64,000 nucleotides of DNA from an uncultured Granulosicoccus sp. GTDB taxonomy: Bacteria > Pseudomonadota > Gammaproteobacteria > Granulosicoccales > Granulosicoccaceae. The number at the start of each line of letters is the position of its first letter. Positions within the stretch are counted from its first letter, which is position 1. The notes under the pieces are model-generated. The model was not told where the DNA came from and searched no databases. It saw only the letters and a program-made list of their open reading frames with translations. Position numbers and translations under genes: made by a program. Of the stretch, positions 28,672 to 37,828 are shown piece after piece. The stretch spans positions 31,867 to 95,866 of the forward strand of contig CALDSR010000051.1 in assembly GCA_937924505.1 (NCBI GenBank), given 5' to 3'.

Positions 28672-29396
28672 TGTGATTTTTCGCTATTTGCAAAATTCAC
28701 ACGTGCTTGTCCGTGTCGTCGTGCCTTGTGACCAATGAACAAGAAACCATCCTCAACGTCCTCCAGAACAATTGCACCCGCTGCGATATTTGCGTTCTGA
28801 CCGATCCTGATGTGTCCCAGCAGTATCGCACCCGCCCCGATTACTGTACCGCGTCCGATGTGAGGGTGACGAGTCGGGCCACTGTCATTCAGGGTACTGC
28901 CCAGGGTTACGTTGTGCCAGATAGATACGTCTTCTTCGATGACACTTGTTTCACCAACCACAAACCCCAAACCGTGATCAAGCCAAAGTCCCGCGCCAAT
29001 CTTGGCAGCGGGATGTATGTCGGTATTAAAGGCACGACCACAAGTGGCTTTTACAGCAAGCGCAGGGTTGAAATTACCCTCCGACCAAAGTTTGTGCGCT
29101 ACCCGGTGCGCTATAACCGCCTGCGCACCATGAGAAAATAGCAACGTCGCAGCCTCTCCACCCGGTTCGAAGTTCCTGCGTGCTGTTTCGGAAATTTCAT
29201 AGTCCAGTAGTTTTACAAGATCCTGATCAGCGCTGTAGGTTTCAAAAAATATCTTGCCAATCGCGGGATTGTTGCTGAAGCTCCCAAACATCGGGCCCAA
29301 CAACTCCGCGATATTTTTGAACGGCCTTAACCCGAGCATTGACGCCACCTCGGGTGACGCGTTCAATAACTGATGTACCTCATCGACCAGACGCAT
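28668..29396 (-). CDS. cysE: serine O-acetyltransferase-like hexapeptide acyltransferase
   Basis: Cytosolic left-handed beta-helix acyltransferase. The N-terminal helical domain (about 1-120) and hexapeptide repeats (about 125-225) match CysE: DIHPAAKIGAGLWLDHGLG with catalytic-type Asp and His, VVGETSVIEEDVSIW, TRHPHIGRGTVIGAGA, and AAGAIVLEDV. CysE acetylates serine from acetyl-CoA in cysteine synthesis. AGGAG lies six bases before the ATG at 29396. It sits inside an operon with an aldehyde dehydrogenase and a hydroxyacid dehydrogenase, not with cysK, so it may acetylate another hydroxy compound. The usual C-terminal cysteine-feedback tail differs (ends ANSEKSQ). Confidence 0.83.
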   Translation of the reverse strand: MRLVDEVHQLLNASPEVASMLGLRPFKNIAELLGPMFGSFSNNPAIGKIFFETYSADQDLVKLLDYEISETARRNFEPGGEAATLLFSHGAQAVIAHRVAHKLWSEGNFNPALAVKATCGRAFNTDIHPAAKIGAGLWLDHGLGFVVGETSVIEEDVSIWHNVTLGSTLNDSGPTRHPHIGRGTVIGAGAILLGHIRIGQNANIAAGAIVLEDVEDGFLFIGHKARRHGQARVNFANSEKSQ

Positions 29397-29405
29397 GCTC
29401 GTCTC

Positions 29406-30914
29406 CTAAGACACGTAGCCAAAAGCGATCTTCGGTATTACAGCACTGTCGAGCCATACGCTTTTGGCGGAGGTGTATTCGATCAATGCATCGGTTCCGC
29501 TTGAACGTCCAAAGCCTGAGTTCAAGGATCCGCCAAACGGAGAGGACACATGAATAGCCTTATAGCTATTGATCCAGAATGTACCTGCTCGAACAGCATC
29601 TGCTATGCGATGTGCGCGACCCACATCATTGGTCCATACAGCACCAGCCAATCCAAAAGCGGTGTCATTGGCCAACGCTATCGCATGTGCCTCATCTTCA
29701 AAAGGAATAGCGGTTACTACTGGGCCAAAGATTTCTTCTTGCGCGGATTTGGACGTGTTGCTTTGCCTGTCAAGAACAGTCGGTGGGACGAAGTAGCCTT
29801 GACCTTGTGTTTCAGCTCTTGATAAAACAGATGCTCCCTCTATTGCCGCCTGCTCGATCATGCTTGTCACATGCGCAAATTGCCTGGCATTACCGATGGG
29901 ACCTATTTCCGTGGCTTCGTCCAGTGGGTCACCCAGAGTAATGTTGTTCATGCCTGCGGACAACATATCCACTAATTGACCGTGCACTGACTGGTGAACC
30001 AATAGTCGAGATCCAGCTACGCAACTTTGCCCGGCGCCAGAAAATATTGCTGCTTGGGCGCCGAGGCAGGCATGTTCAATATTGGCGTCGTCGAAAACGA
30101 TGTTGGCAGATTTTCCCCCTAATTCCAGGATAGTGGGTTTCAGTGCTGCCGCTGCTGCCATTGCAACCCGCCTACCTGTACCGGGGGACCCGACAAAAAC
30201 GACCTTGCGCACAATCGGATGTTCGATGGCGCACTGTCCCGTTGTTGGGCCTAGTCCGCAAAGCACATTGACGAGGCCACGAGGTAAACCTGCGGCCTCG
30301 GCAAGTTTCACCAAGGCAACGGTCGTTACGGGTGTGAGTTCACTAGGTTTGATAACAACACCGTTGCCTGTCGCGATAGCTGGCGCAATTTGCCATCCGC
30401 CGGTAAAAACTGGTGCGTTCCACGGGGTAATTTGAAAGACAACGCCGAGCGGCTCCCGCTGCGTGTAGTTAAGGTGTCCGGATGGTACCGGGATGACCTC
30501 GCCGTGTAGTTTGTCGGCCCAACCGGCGTAGTACGCAAACATCTCCGCTACCTTGGCGACTTCAATTCTGCAATCTCGAATAGGCTTGCCCGCAATAATG
30601 GCCTCTATTGTTGCCAAAGGTTCTGCATGTTCCAGAACGGCGAGTGAGATTTTTTGCATTACTTGCCCGCGTGCAGCAGCTGACATACCTTTGGCCCATT
30701 CGCCTTGGACCGCTTGAGCAGCCTCGCAAGCCATGGATGCGAGATGCGTATCCGCATCTGCATAAGTGAACAAGGTCTCTTCAGTGAAGGGATCAATCAA
30801 GGCGATGTCCGTACCCCTGCCATCGACGAGCTTGCCATTGATCAGATTTTGAACGGCGCTATTCAGTCCAACTGCCATCATCGCTTTATGTAGTACATCA
30901 GTTCGTTCAGACAT
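29406..30914 (-). CDS. NAD(P)-dependent aldehyde dehydrogenase
   Basis: Cytosolic ALDH-superfamily enzyme oxidising an aldehyde to its acid. Visible: NLINGKLVDGRG opening, ITPWNAPVFTGGWQIAPA with the catalytic-site Asn, the coenzyme motif FVGSPGTGR, catalytic Glu in LELGGKSANIVF, catalytic Cys in GAGQSCVAGSRLL, and EEIFGPV near the C-terminus. The ATG at 30914 (MSERTDVLH, 502 residues) overlaps the preceding dehydrogenase stop by eight bases, and the further upstream frame to 30968 has no family sequence. It resembles betaine-aldehyde or semialdehyde dehydrogenases more than CoA-acylating MmsA. Working with the hydroxyacid dehydrogenase, it would take an alcohol to a semialdehyde to an acid. 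Confidence 0.92.
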   Translation of the reverse strand: MSERTDVLHKAMMAVGLNSAVQNLINGKLVDGRGTDIALIDPFTEETLFTYADADTHLASMACEAAQAVQGEWAKGMSAAARGQVMQKISLAVLEHAEPLATIEAIIAGKPIRDCRIEVAKVAEMFAYYAGWADKLHGEVIPVPSGHLNYTQREPLGVVFQITPWNAPVFTGGWQIAPAIATGNGVVIKPSELTPVTTVALVKLAEAAGLPRGLVNVLCGLGPTTGQCAIEHPIVRKVVFVGSPGTGRRVAMAAAAALKPTILELGGKSANIVFDDANIEHACLGAQAAIFSGAGQSCVAGSRLLVHQSVHGQLVDMLSAGMNNITLGDPLDEATEIGPIGNARQFAHVTSMIEQAAIEGASVLSRAETQGQGYFVPPTVLDRQSNTSKSAQEEIFGPVVTAIPFEDEAHAIALANDTAFGLAGAVWTNDVGRAHRIADAVRAGTFWINSYKAIHVSSPFGGSLNSGFGRSSGTDALIEYTSAKSVWLDSAVIPKIAFGYVS

Positions 30915-31773
30915 CGTCGTCGCTCTTGTGGTATCCCACGATTTCATTGAAGTCGGCGTGATCGGCAATAGTGTCAGACTGCTTAAGCCAAATATCCGCT
31001 ATCTGTTCAAACCCGCTGAGCTCCACATTCGATGAATTTGCCAACTCAAGCGCCAACCCCACATCTTTACGCATCAAGCCCATGGTAAACCCCGAATCAA
31101 ACGTCTGATTCAGGACCCATTTGGGGAAATTGACCTCGCTGACGCCACTGCGGCCTGAGCCTGCATTGATGCCCTCGAGCAGGTTCTCCGCACGCACCCC
31201 GGCCGCTTCGCCCAAGCGTACGGCCTCGGCCACTAACACAAGATTGGCGGCGCACAACATATTATTGGCAATCTTGGCCGCATGACCAGCGCCGGATTGT
31301 CCGACAATGACTGTCTTTGCCGTGATGATGTCAAGGATCGGTGTTAAAGCTTCGATAGCCGAGGATGACCCGCCCAGAAGCATGGTCATCGTTCCGGCGT
31401 TTGCTGCTGCCGGGCCTCCGCTGACCGGGCCATCGACAAAGGAAAATCCGTGATGCACAGCGGTCGCTGCCATTGCCTGTGAAGTCGCGGGTTCCGAGGT
31501 AGACGTATCGAGAATGATTGTGCCGGGTTGAATATGCGGCAGGATCTCCTGCATGACCGCTTCAACCACGGCCGCCTTGGGAAGCGAAAGAATGATGACC
31601 TCTGATATTTTTGCCAGGGCGCTAGCTGACGTCAGGTTCGTCGCGCCAAATTGGCTCATCACCTTGAGTCTTTCGTCACTTGGGTCGTAGCAGTTTAACC
31701 CGCGACCTTCTGACAAAATCCGCGATGCCATACCGCCACCCATATTGCCGCAGCCAATTATTCCGATTTGCAT
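30907..31773 (-). CDS. beta-hydroxyacid dehydrogenase (3-HIBADH family)
   Basis: NAD(P)-dependent oxidation of a 3-hydroxy acid, such as 3-hydroxyisobutyrate or tartronate semialdehyde in relatives. N-terminal Rossmann motif IGIIGCGNMGGGMASRIL, substrate-binding DGPVSGGPAAANAGTM, and catalytic Lys in GHAAKIANNM define the family; the C-terminal helical domain ends near residue 288. GGAGG is nine bases before the ATG at 31773. It is first gene of a leftward operon with the aldehyde dehydrogenase (8-base overlap), serine acetyltransferase and glyoxalase-fold genes. The exact acid is not resolved by sequence. Confidence 0.9.
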   Translation of the reverse strand: MQIGIIGCGNMGGGMASRILSEGRGLNCYDPSDERLKVMSQFGATNLTSASALAKISEVIILSLPKAAVVEAVMQEILPHIQPGTIILDTSTSEPATSQAMAATAVHHGFSFVDGPVSGGPAAANAGTMTMLLGGSSSAIEALTPILDIITAKTVIVGQSGAGHAAKIANNMLCAANLVLVAEAVRLGEAAGVRAENLLEGINAGSGRSGVSEVNFPKWVLNQTFDSGFTMGLMRKDVGLALELANSSNVELSGFEQIADIWLKQSDTIADHADFNEIVGYHKSDDDV

Positions 31774-32344
31774 GTGTAGCCGCCTCCATTATTCGATAGG
31801 GCGCACTATACCGGGTATCGGTGCGATGACAGGCGAGGGATAATTTGAACGTGAGGTCTCTGTGTCGGCGATTGACAGCCTACGTGGAAAGACGGGTGGA
31901 GAGCCGTAATCAAGATTAGGGTTGCTGATAATAATCCGCCATGGACCGCGGTGAATCTGGCGACGAGAGCTATCGGCAACGTCAAATTTTGTTGTTGTTC
32001 AACAACTGGTTCTAGTACGCCTAAAACCAGAACAATGCACAGACCGAGAACCTGCGTAAAGATGCTCGCTAAGGTTTCCTGCGAAGTCGTATCCAAAGCA
32101 CCTGCAGCCGCACTGAAACTACTGGTATCGCCTGGCAGTGAGCGTTTTGAACAGCGAAATAGATGTGTCAACCCTCTAAAAAATTAGGATTATGCTGTCA
32201 CCGCTCTGAAAACGAGATGGGTATTTGATCGAAATTCAGGAATTTAAATTTGCAGTGAAATAATAATTGAGTGAGAATCGAGTTGATTGACTTGTCAGGA
32301 GTCATTTAAACGTTGAAATGAAATACTACATTGGAGAGAAAATC
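31774..32344. other. divergent intergenic region between the dehydrogenase operon and tctC
   Basis: Presumably carries both promoters. A leftward 121-codon frame (31806-32171) and an opposite 78-codon frame overlap each other, have no ribosome-binding site and resemble nothing known, so neither is called. GGAGA at 32333-32337 is the tctC ribosome-binding site. Confidence 0.5.
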
Positions 32345-33298
32345 ATGATAAAAAAAATCTTGCTAAGCGCCACATTTGCTGTCGCTATGGTGTCAAATGC
32401 CAGCGTTGCAACTGCTGCCGAATTGGCAGGTCCGGTGAGTTATATCATCCCGTTTGGACCCGGTGGTGAGTCGGATATATCTGCGAGATTTCAACAACCC
32501 TTTTTTAAAGAAAAATTTGGTCAGGACATGGTGATTTCCTACCAGCCTGGTGGCGGCGGTGCAGTCGGATGGGCGTCGTTAAATGGACTTAGTGGTAATG
32601 GTCAAACGATAATGGGTGTCAACTTGCCTCATATCATTATCAAACCTGCGCAAAAAGATGTTGGTTTCACGACGGAAGAACTCAATACGTTTTATATGTT
32701 CCATTACACGCCCGATGCAATTGTTGTAACGGCAGACAGTCCGTACCAAACGTTGGCTGATTTGGTAGCCGATGCTAAAGCCAATCCAGGCGAGGTGACA
32801 ATGTCCGGCTCAGGTAAGGCAAGTGCAAATCATCTGGCTCAAATCAAGTTTGACAAATTAGCTGGCACACTAACTACGTATGTACCGTTCAAAGGTACAG
32901 GTGCCGCAGTAACTGCGCTACTGGGTAAACAAGTCAAAGCCGAGTGGGGATACACCACCGTGGGTGCCAAGCAGGGTGATGCTGTTCGCATGCTTGCTGT
33001 TGCTATGGACGAGCGCCATCCACTGTTCCCGGATGTACCAACGTTTAAAGAGTTAGGTTACGACATGACGGGTGGTGCTTATCGTGGTATTGCCCTACCT
33101 AATTCGGCTGACGCGGAAACGACCAAATTATGGTCTGACATGATTGGCGAAATCAATAACGACGCTGATTTTCGGCAGCAAATGCTCGATGGTGGATTTG
33201 CGATGCTGGATGTCGATGCCGATGGTATGGCTGAATTCATGAAAGCACGTGTTGAGGAATACCTGAACGACGCGCGCGCAGCTGGCTTGATTAAATAA
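32345..33298 (+). CDS. tctC: TctC-type tripartite tricarboxylate transporter binding protein
   Basis: Periplasmic binding protein of a tripartite tricarboxylate transporter. Signal peptide MIKKILLSATFAVAMV onward, cleavage probably after ATAA; then VSYIIPFGPGGESDISAR, the family's first ligand loop, and QPGGGGAVGW, the second. Start at the ATG at 32345 because GGAGA lies six to seven bases upstream; the frame is open to 32318. 317 residues is normal. It leads the order tctC-tctA-tctB, followed by an acyl-CoA ligase, which suggests that the imported carboxylate is activated with CoA. Confidence 0.93.
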   Translation: MIKKILLSATFAVAMVSNASVATAAELAGPVSYIIPFGPGGESDISARFQQPFFKEKFGQDMVISYQPGGGGAVGWASLNGLSGNGQTIMGVNLPHIIIKPAQKDVGFTTEELNTFYMFHYTPDAIVVTADSPYQTLADLVADAKANPGEVTMSGSGKASANHLAQIKFDKLAGTLTTYVPFKGTGAAVTALLGKQVKAEWGYTTVGAKQGDAVRMLAVAMDERHPLFPDVPTFKELGYDMTGGAYRGIALPNSADAETTKLWSDMIGEINNDADFRQQMLDGGFAMLDVDADGMAEFMKARVEEYLNDARAAGLIK

Positions 33299-33341
33299 GT
33301 CACGCGGTAATTTATGCTGGTTAACGCCGAGGAGCATTGGT

Positions 33342-34847
33342 TTGGAGTTAGATCAGTTTTTGGCGGCAATTACGCCATTCAATTTGGCTTTAGCTTTGTT
33401 TGGCGTACTTGCCGGTACGGTTGTTGGATCTATCCCCGGGTTAACCGCCACCATGGCCTTGGCAGTCTTGGTGCCGGTTACCTTCGCGATGGAGCCAGCA
33501 TCTGCGCTGATACTATTGGGTGCTATATATACCGGGGCCATATACGGCGGCGCTTATGCCGCTATTTTGCTCAACACGCCGGGCACGCCGTCAGCTATCG
33601 CCACAACCTTTGATGGCTATCCGATGGCGAAGCGCGGGGAAGGCGACCTTGCTGTTGCCCTTGCCTGTTTTGCTTCTGTGTTTGGCGGCATGGTTGGGGC
33701 GCTTGCATTGCTATTTCTCGCTCCACCCTTGTCAAAAGTAGCGTTGGCTTTTGGTCCAATCGAATATTTCTGGTTGTCTATTTTTGGCCTCTCATTAATA
33801 GCGTCCCTATCAAACGGTAACCTGATGAAGGGCTTGGCAGGTGGGGCATTTGGCATGCTCTTGTCCACAGTCGGAGTTGCTGAAATCTCTGCCGATATTC
33901 GTTTGACGTTTGGAAGCCAGACACTTATAGGAGGATTTGGTGTTGTCGGTGCGTTGATTGGTTTGTATTGCATACCCGTGCTTATTGATCTGGTTGCAGT
34001 ACCGGGTAGGCACTTGAAAGTCGAATCTAACGTAAAGGCGGTTCGAATAGGTGATGCATATCGTTTGGCAATCCGGTCCAAGTTCAATCTCGTACGCTCG
34101 TCGGTAGTAGGAACCTTGGTTGGAATTTTGCCCGGAGCTGGCGGGTCGGTGGCTGGGTTGGTTGCGTACTCGGAAGCCAAACGAACGGCAAAACCACATC
34201 AGAAATTTGGTGAAGGCGAGGCCGATGGCATCATGGCTACAGAATCTGCCAATAGCGCGACTGTCGGTGGGGGTTTTATTCCCACGCTGGTTCTCGGGAT
34301 TCCAGGCACGCCACCTGATGCAATAGTGTTAGGTGCGCTGTTGGTGCAGGGTGTTCGGACTGGACCGGCGATGTTTACTCAAAGTGGTTCGATCGTTTAT
34401 ACGTTTATTTACGGGTTGATAATCGCAACAATCCTGATGTTACCCGCCGGGTTACTGATTGGGCGCTATGCCTATAAATCCATTGTAAGCATACCTAAAG
34501 CCGTGTTGGTTCCCGCAGTGGGTTTCATGACTATTATCGGCACTTTCTCCATACGTAATAGCGTATCGGACGTTATCATCATGCTTTGTCTCGGTGTATT
34601 TGGATGGGTGGTTGCGCGGTTTGGATTTGCTGCTTCACCCATAGTACTTGGGCTTATTCTCGGGCCCATTGCAGAGCAAGGTTTTGTGCAAGGATGGACC
34701 ATTGGTGCGGCGACAGGCAATTTATTCGGCATGTTTTTCGGACGACCGATTTCTCAAGGAATTCTGGCGTTCACGTTAATTACGCTGATACTGCCAATAT
34801 GGTTCGGGCGCAAACAGAGTAATGTAAACCAGGAGGTTGAGTCATGA
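33342..34847 (+). CDS. tctA: TctA-type large permease subunit
   Basis: Inner-membrane subunit with about 12 helices that moves the carboxylate together with Na+ or H+. Hallmarks are VVGSIPGLTATMALAVLVP in the first half, GAIYGGAYAAILLNTPGTP, and GILPGAGGSVAGLVAYSEAK in the second half. The start is a TTG at 33342 with GAGGAG seven bases upstream, giving MELDQFLAAITPFN, which fits the family N-terminus. 501 residues. The stop overlaps the next ATG (ATGA), so tctB is translationally coupled. Confidence 0.94.
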   Translation: MELDQFLAAITPFNLALALFGVLAGTVVGSIPGLTATMALAVLVPVTFAMEPASALILLGAIYTGAIYGGAYAAILLNTPGTPSAIATTFDGYPMAKRGEGDLAVALACFASVFGGMVGALALLFLAPPLSKVALAFGPIEYFWLSIFGLSLIASLSNGNLMKGLAGGAFGMLLSTVGVAEISADIRLTFGSQTLIGGFGVVGALIGLYCIPVLIDLVAVPGRHLKVESNVKAVRIGDAYRLAIRSKFNLVRSSVVGTLVGILPGAGGSVAGLVAYSEAKRTAKPHQKFGEGEADGIMATESANSATVGGGFIPTLVLGIPGTPPDAIVLGALLVQGVRTGPAMFTQSGSIVYTFIYGLIIATILMLPAGLLIGRYAYKSIVSIPKAVLVPAVGFMTIIGTFSIRNSVSDVIIMLCLGVFGWVVARFGFAASPIVLGLILGPIAEQGFVQGWTIGAATGNLFGMFFGRPISQGILAFTLITLILPIWFGRKQSNVNQEVES

Positions 34848-35299
34848 ATCGCTCAACGGCCAAGCCAGATGGTCAATTGGGTTCGTTGATCATCTCGGCG
34901 GTGTTTGTGCTTGCTGGTGTAGTTACTCTGTATGACACGTTAAGTTATACGGATCGGGATAGCCGGGTATTTCCGCAAACTGTGGCAATCATTCTCATTG
35001 TCTGTGCCTCCACCTCGTTTATCTTGCGATTTATCAATCCGACAGACGAAGGAGGATTTGGTCAAGGGGTGTGGTGGCGCCGTGTACTACTGATATCAAC
35101 CATGGTTCTAACCTGTCTTGCCATGCCGATTGTCGGGTTCTTGCCAGCCGGGGCAATTGCTTTTGCGGGAGGCTTGATAGCGGCGATGCATGATCGTTGG
35201 ACGCTAACAAATATACTGATCTACTGGGGTTCAGGTGGAATGATCATGGTGCTTTTTTATACACTGTTCAAGTATGTATTGCATGTGCCGTTGCCTTGA
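34844..35299 (+). CDS. tctB: TctB-type small permease subunit
   Basis: Four-helix inner-membrane partner of TctA, 151 residues: helix 1 at about 13-33, then RDSRVFPQTVAIILIVCAS, VLLISTMVLTCLAMPIVGFL and the last helix around YWGSGGMIMVLFYTLFK. Sequence conservation is low in this subunit, so the call rests on helix pattern, size, and the four-base overlap with tctA. Required with TctA and TctC for uptake. Confidence 0.88.
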   Translation: MNRSTAKPDGQLGSLIISAVFVLAGVVTLYDTLSYTDRDSRVFPQTVAIILIVCASTSFILRFINPTDEGGFGQGVWWRRVLLISTMVLTCLAMPIVGFLPAGAIAFAGGLIAAMHDRWTLTNILIYWGSGGMIMVLFYTLFKYVLHVPLP

Positions 35300-35412
35300 G
35301 CTGTAGTTTTTCAGTAGAGATGTTGAGTCCAGGCAAGAGCTTACTCAGATTGTGTTTGTATTGATAACGTGAGATATTGCTTCAATAAACACCACAGCTT
35401 TCGGGTGCCGCC

Positions 35413-37047
35413 TTGATTGATTTTTCACACATAAACAGAGACTATAACGACGCTCGTACCTCCTACTCAATTAACATCCCGGAATCGTTTAATTTTGCCT
35501 TCGACGTGGTGGATGTGCGTGCTCGTCAAGCCAACAAGGATGCCTTGATTTGGGTAGACACAGCCACTGGAACGACCACTCGCATTAGCTATGCTGACCT
35601 CGCAGATCGGTCGGCGCAGATCGGCAAAGCCCTTATGGGTCTGGGCATGCAGCGTGGTGATGCTGCTTGTGTAGTTATCGGCCGTCGCCCTGAGTGGCAT
35701 CAAGTGCTACTTGGCTGCATGAAAGCGGGTGTTGTTTCCATGCCGGGCACGAACCTGTTGACAGCAAAAGATATTGCTTACCGAATAAATCAGGCCGGTG
35801 CAAAAGCGGCCATCGTATCCCCCGAGCATTGTGAGAAGCTTGATCAAATAGCGGCTGAGTGTCCTACCCTGAAACATTTGATCGTCGTGGGTGCGCATGC
35901 AAAAGACAATTGGCTATCGCTGGATAAGCTCAGTGACGAACAGAGCACTGAGTTGAACGTATCGGATCAGCCTCCTTTTTCGTCAGCTGACAACATGCTG
36001 ATTTACTTTACGTCGGGCACAACGGCCATGCCCAAAATGGTGCCACGTAGTTTCGAATATGGCTTGGCGCATGCGGCTACAGGTTTGTTCTGGATGGATT
36101 TGCAGGAATCAGATATACATTGGACGCTCACCGATACCGGATGGGCTAAAGCTGCATGGGGAATGCTGTTCCCGCAGATGTTGCTCGGGGTAACCACTGT
36201 CCTCTATGATGCACCGGGAATGGATGTGAAAGCCCATTTAAGTCTCATCAAGGAACTCGGGGTAACGACTTTCTGCGCACCGCCGACGGTATACCGTTTG
36301 TTTGTTCAAGAAGATCTGTCGGACTATGATTTGAAATCGTTGCGTCGATGCCTGGGAGCTGGCGAACCACTCAATCCCGAAGTCATCCGATATTGGGAAG
36401 AGCACACTGGTACCACGATTGCGGATGGTTACGGACAAACGGAAACCATCAATATCGTCGCGAATTTTCCTGAACTTGAAACTCGATTCGGTTCAATGGG
36501 AAAACCGGTACCGGGATTCGATGTCAATGTGATTGATGATGATGGTCACGTACTGCCTGATGATGAAGTTGGACACATCGCCGTTCGCACCGATGGTGTC
36601 TGGCCAGCAGGTTTGTTCCACGGCTATTTGAAAGATGGGTCTCTCAATACTGAAGCATTCAGGCATGGCTGGTACTATACCGGTGATACGGCTACACGCG
36701 ACAAAGACGGTTACCTGTGGTTTATTGGGCGATCTGATGATTTGATTTCATCAGCCGGTTATCGCATCAGTCCATTTGAAGTGGAAAGTGCGTTACTGGA
36801 ACACAAGCTCGTTGTAGAGAGTGCGGTTATTGGTGTGCCAGATGAAACTCGCGGGCAGTTGGTCAAGGCATTCATCGTGTTGACAGCGGGCACCGCCCCA
36901 ACAGACGAATTATCCACCGAGATTCAATCATTTTGTAAAGAGCTGACCGCTCCTTACAAATACCCCCGAGTTATCGAGTTCGTTGACAGTTTGCCGAAAA
37001 CTATTTCGGGCAAGATACGTCGGGTTGAGCTGCGGCAAAATTCGTAA
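35413..37047 (+). CDS. AMP-forming acyl-CoA synthetase (medium-chain/benzoate-type)
   Basis: Cytosolic adenylate-forming ligase: carboxylate + ATP + CoA to acyl-CoA + AMP + pyrophosphate. The P-loop is YFTSGTTAMPKM (Ala where acetyl-CoA synthetases have Gly, as in medium-chain enzymes), with DGYGQTE, YYTGDTATRDKDGYLWFIGR, SDDLISSAGYRI and the C-terminal catalytic lysine in LPKTISGKIRR. 544 residues is normal. The only suitable start is the TTG at 35413, 113 bases after tctB. Position after a tricarboxylate-type importer suggests that it activates the imported acid. Substrate undetermined. Confidence 0.9.
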   Translation: MIDFSHINRDYNDARTSYSINIPESFNFAFDVVDVRARQANKDALIWVDTATGTTTRISYADLADRSAQIGKALMGLGMQRGDAACVVIGRRPEWHQVLLGCMKAGVVSMPGTNLLTAKDIAYRINQAGAKAAIVSPEHCEKLDQIAAECPTLKHLIVVGAHAKDNWLSLDKLSDEQSTELNVSDQPPFSSADNMLIYFTSGTTAMPKMVPRSFEYGLAHAATGLFWMDLQESDIHWTLTDTGWAKAAWGMLFPQMLLGVTTVLYDAPGMDVKAHLSLIKELGVTTFCAPPTVYRLFVQEDLSDYDLKSLRRCLGAGEPLNPEVIRYWEEHTGTTIADGYGQTETINIVANFPELETRFGSMGKPVPGFDVNVIDDDGHVLPDDEVGHIAVRTDGVWPAGLFHGYLKDGSLNTEAFRHGWYYTGDTATRDKDGYLWFIGRSDDLISSAGYRISPFEVESALLEHKLVVESAVIGVPDETRGQLVKAFIVLTAGTAPTDELSTEIQSFCKELTAPYKYPRVIEFVDSLPKTISGKIRRVELRQNS

Positions 37048-37438
37048 AATGGCCTGAGCTTGCGTAGAGAGGCCTTAATATGTCACACACAATTTGCTAG
37101 CGTCTTCGCGTGCTCACACACTTTTGGCCTACTTGATTTGGGATAAACCGAAGCCCTGCACAACGCCTATCGGCGAGCCGATTTTTGTTTTAGAAGCTTC
37201 TGAAAAATCTGGTTCATCCCATTGAAGGTCGGTAAAAGCGCTTGTGATCAGCACAGTGACCGTACGTCGCCTGTTGCTATCTTGCTTCGTGGAAATCGTC
37301 CACAACCGCGCTAGCGGGGTCTATCGATGCAAACCAGGCAGTGCCATACAATTAGGTAATGTGGGATTGAGTGACTTTCCGAAACTAAACACGAGTGCTC
37401 GGCGTCATAATTATCAACTCACTACAAGGTGTATTTTC
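37048..37438. other. intergenic region, no supported gene
   Basis: A weak GGCCT/AGGCC inverted repeat follows the ligase stop near 37051-37075 but lacks a T-run. The frame of the BON gene is open back to 37244 without similarity to any family, so that extension is not called. Confidence 0.4.
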
Positions 37439-37636
37439 GTGAAAGCTGAAGAAAACACAATACCTGTACAAGGTGATCGCTTGTTACGCTCTACCGAACT
37501 CGAGATTCAGGTAAAAAACGGCACGGCTATTTTATCTGGCACGGCTTGTTCAGTCGAGGAAATCATTCAAGCTGAAAACGCTGTGACTTCGATGTCTGGT
37601 GTAGACCGTGTGTTTAACCGGGTTAAAAAAGTATAA
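37439..37636 (+). CDS. small BON-domain protein
   Basis: 65 residues forming one BON domain: STELEIQVKNGTAILSGTAC, then AENAVTSMSGVDRVFNRVKK, the beta-alpha-beta pattern with the conserved glycine and terminal VxN. BON modules bind phospholipid or other envelope ligands. I use the GTG at 37439 because AAGGTG lies seven bases upstream and the domain begins soon after. The frame is open to 37244 but that part has no recognisable features. No signal peptide with this start, so the product may be cytosolic, which is unusual for the domain. Confidence 0.6.
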   Translation: MKAEENTIPVQGDRLLRSTELEIQVKNGTAILSGTACSVEEIIQAENAVTSMSGVDRVFNRVKKV

Positions 37637-37828
37637 GCAAAGAAATACCATTATCTTCATGCGTTTGCCGAAAGCGGCGCCGGTATATGGTTTAACTGAA
37701 CTATCGGTAGTGTCTCCATAGCCCTTTTTTATTGAGGTCGAGCATTATCCATTTGCCGGCGTTAAATGAAAATTCTCAAACACAAACGGTTGTGTTATTT
37801 ATGCTGTTTTTTCACGATGACAATTTGC

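Noticed and set aside
31806..32187. Overlapping leftward 121-codon and rightward 78-codon frames upstream of tctC
   Set aside because: Both lack ribosome-binding sites and family motifs, and lie where two divergent promoters must be.
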